Origin: Verrucomicrobiota bacterium
Lineage (GTDB): Bacteria; Verrucomicrobiota; Verrucomicrobiia; Chthoniobacterales; SZAS-18
DNA length: 64,000 nt
Assembly: GCA_019241085.1 (NCBI GenBank)
Contig: JAFAXH010000124.1
Coordinates: 26,127-90,126 of the forward strand
Direction of reading: 5' to 3'
Part shown: in pieces, positions 63,969 through 64,000 of the stretch
Layout of the letters: every line of letters begins with the position of its first letter
Position numbering within the stretch: position 1 is the stretch's first letter
Notes under the pieces: generated by a model
What the model saw: the letters and a program-made list of their open reading frames with translations, nothing else
Database searches by the model: none
What the model was told of the DNA's origin: nothing
Program-made: the position numbers and the translations under genes

Positions 63969-64000
63969 AGATCGGAAGAGCACACGTCTGAACTCCAGTC
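63969..64000 (+). other. Illumina TruSeq adapter sequence
   Basis: The last 32 bases begin AGATCGGAAGAGC and match the TruSeq read-1 adapter to the end of the window. It is technical, not from the organism. Confidence 0.98.

Overview
The window is GC-rich, densely packed bacterial DNA. It most resembles a Verrucomicrobiota genome, and this assignment is an inference from gene content. Supporting signs are a futalosine-pathway menaquinone gene (mqnD), a proteasomal ATPase next to a Dop-type enzyme, a PEP-CTERM-anchored protein, several lineage-restricted hypothetical proteins, TonB/B12 uptake (so a Gram-negative envelope) and families of short palindromic intergenic repeats. Most of the window is ordinary chromosome. 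The last 32 bases are an Illumina adapter preceded by a perfect fold-back, so the right end is an assembly artefact and not the organism's DNA.

Layout. 1-10.6 kb: 3' part of mqnD, a hot-dog thioesterase, a btuB-like receptor behind a cobalamin riboswitch, a hybrid histidine kinase, a proline-rich membrane protein, an IscA/ErpA protein and mutL. 10.7-14.5 kb: tRNA-Lys(CUU) followed directly by a short accessory segment with a 1057-aa SIR2-STAND protein (candidate anti-phage defence gene) and a small partner gene. 14.7-17.2 kb: a hypothetical gene with a 21-bp repeat array upstream, a lipoprotein and a cluster of palindromic repeats. 17.3-27.7 kb: a DUF2868/DUF3482-GTPase/YkgJ operon, then a proteostasis block with ARC ATPase, dop, a yebC broken by one in-frame stop, and clpB.

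27.7-45.4 kb: a Tat-exported phosphoesterase; a signalling cluster (CheB-CheR-PAS fusion, GAF/PAS histidine kinase, response regulator); a DUF421 membrane protein; der, pgsA, an MHS-type transporter, priA, a lytic transglycosylase, a PEP-CTERM serine protease and a Sel1-repeat protein. 45.5-64 kb: a CecR-like TetR regulator with a clear palindromic operator and a divergent metallo-hydrolase, then nfi, thpR, an orphan ABC ATPase, an EamA exporter, kbl and tdh (threonine to glycine, split over 4 kb), envelope proteins, a HAD phosphatase, a serpin, an MFS transporter, a peroxiredoxin, and a second hypothetical gene with a 21-bp repeat array upstream.

The points most worth following are the SIR2-STAND gene beside tRNA-Lys, the ARC-Dop operon with no Pup/UBact, PafA or 20S genes nearby, and the two 21-bp heptad-coding arrays that each lie upstream of an uncharacterised gene.
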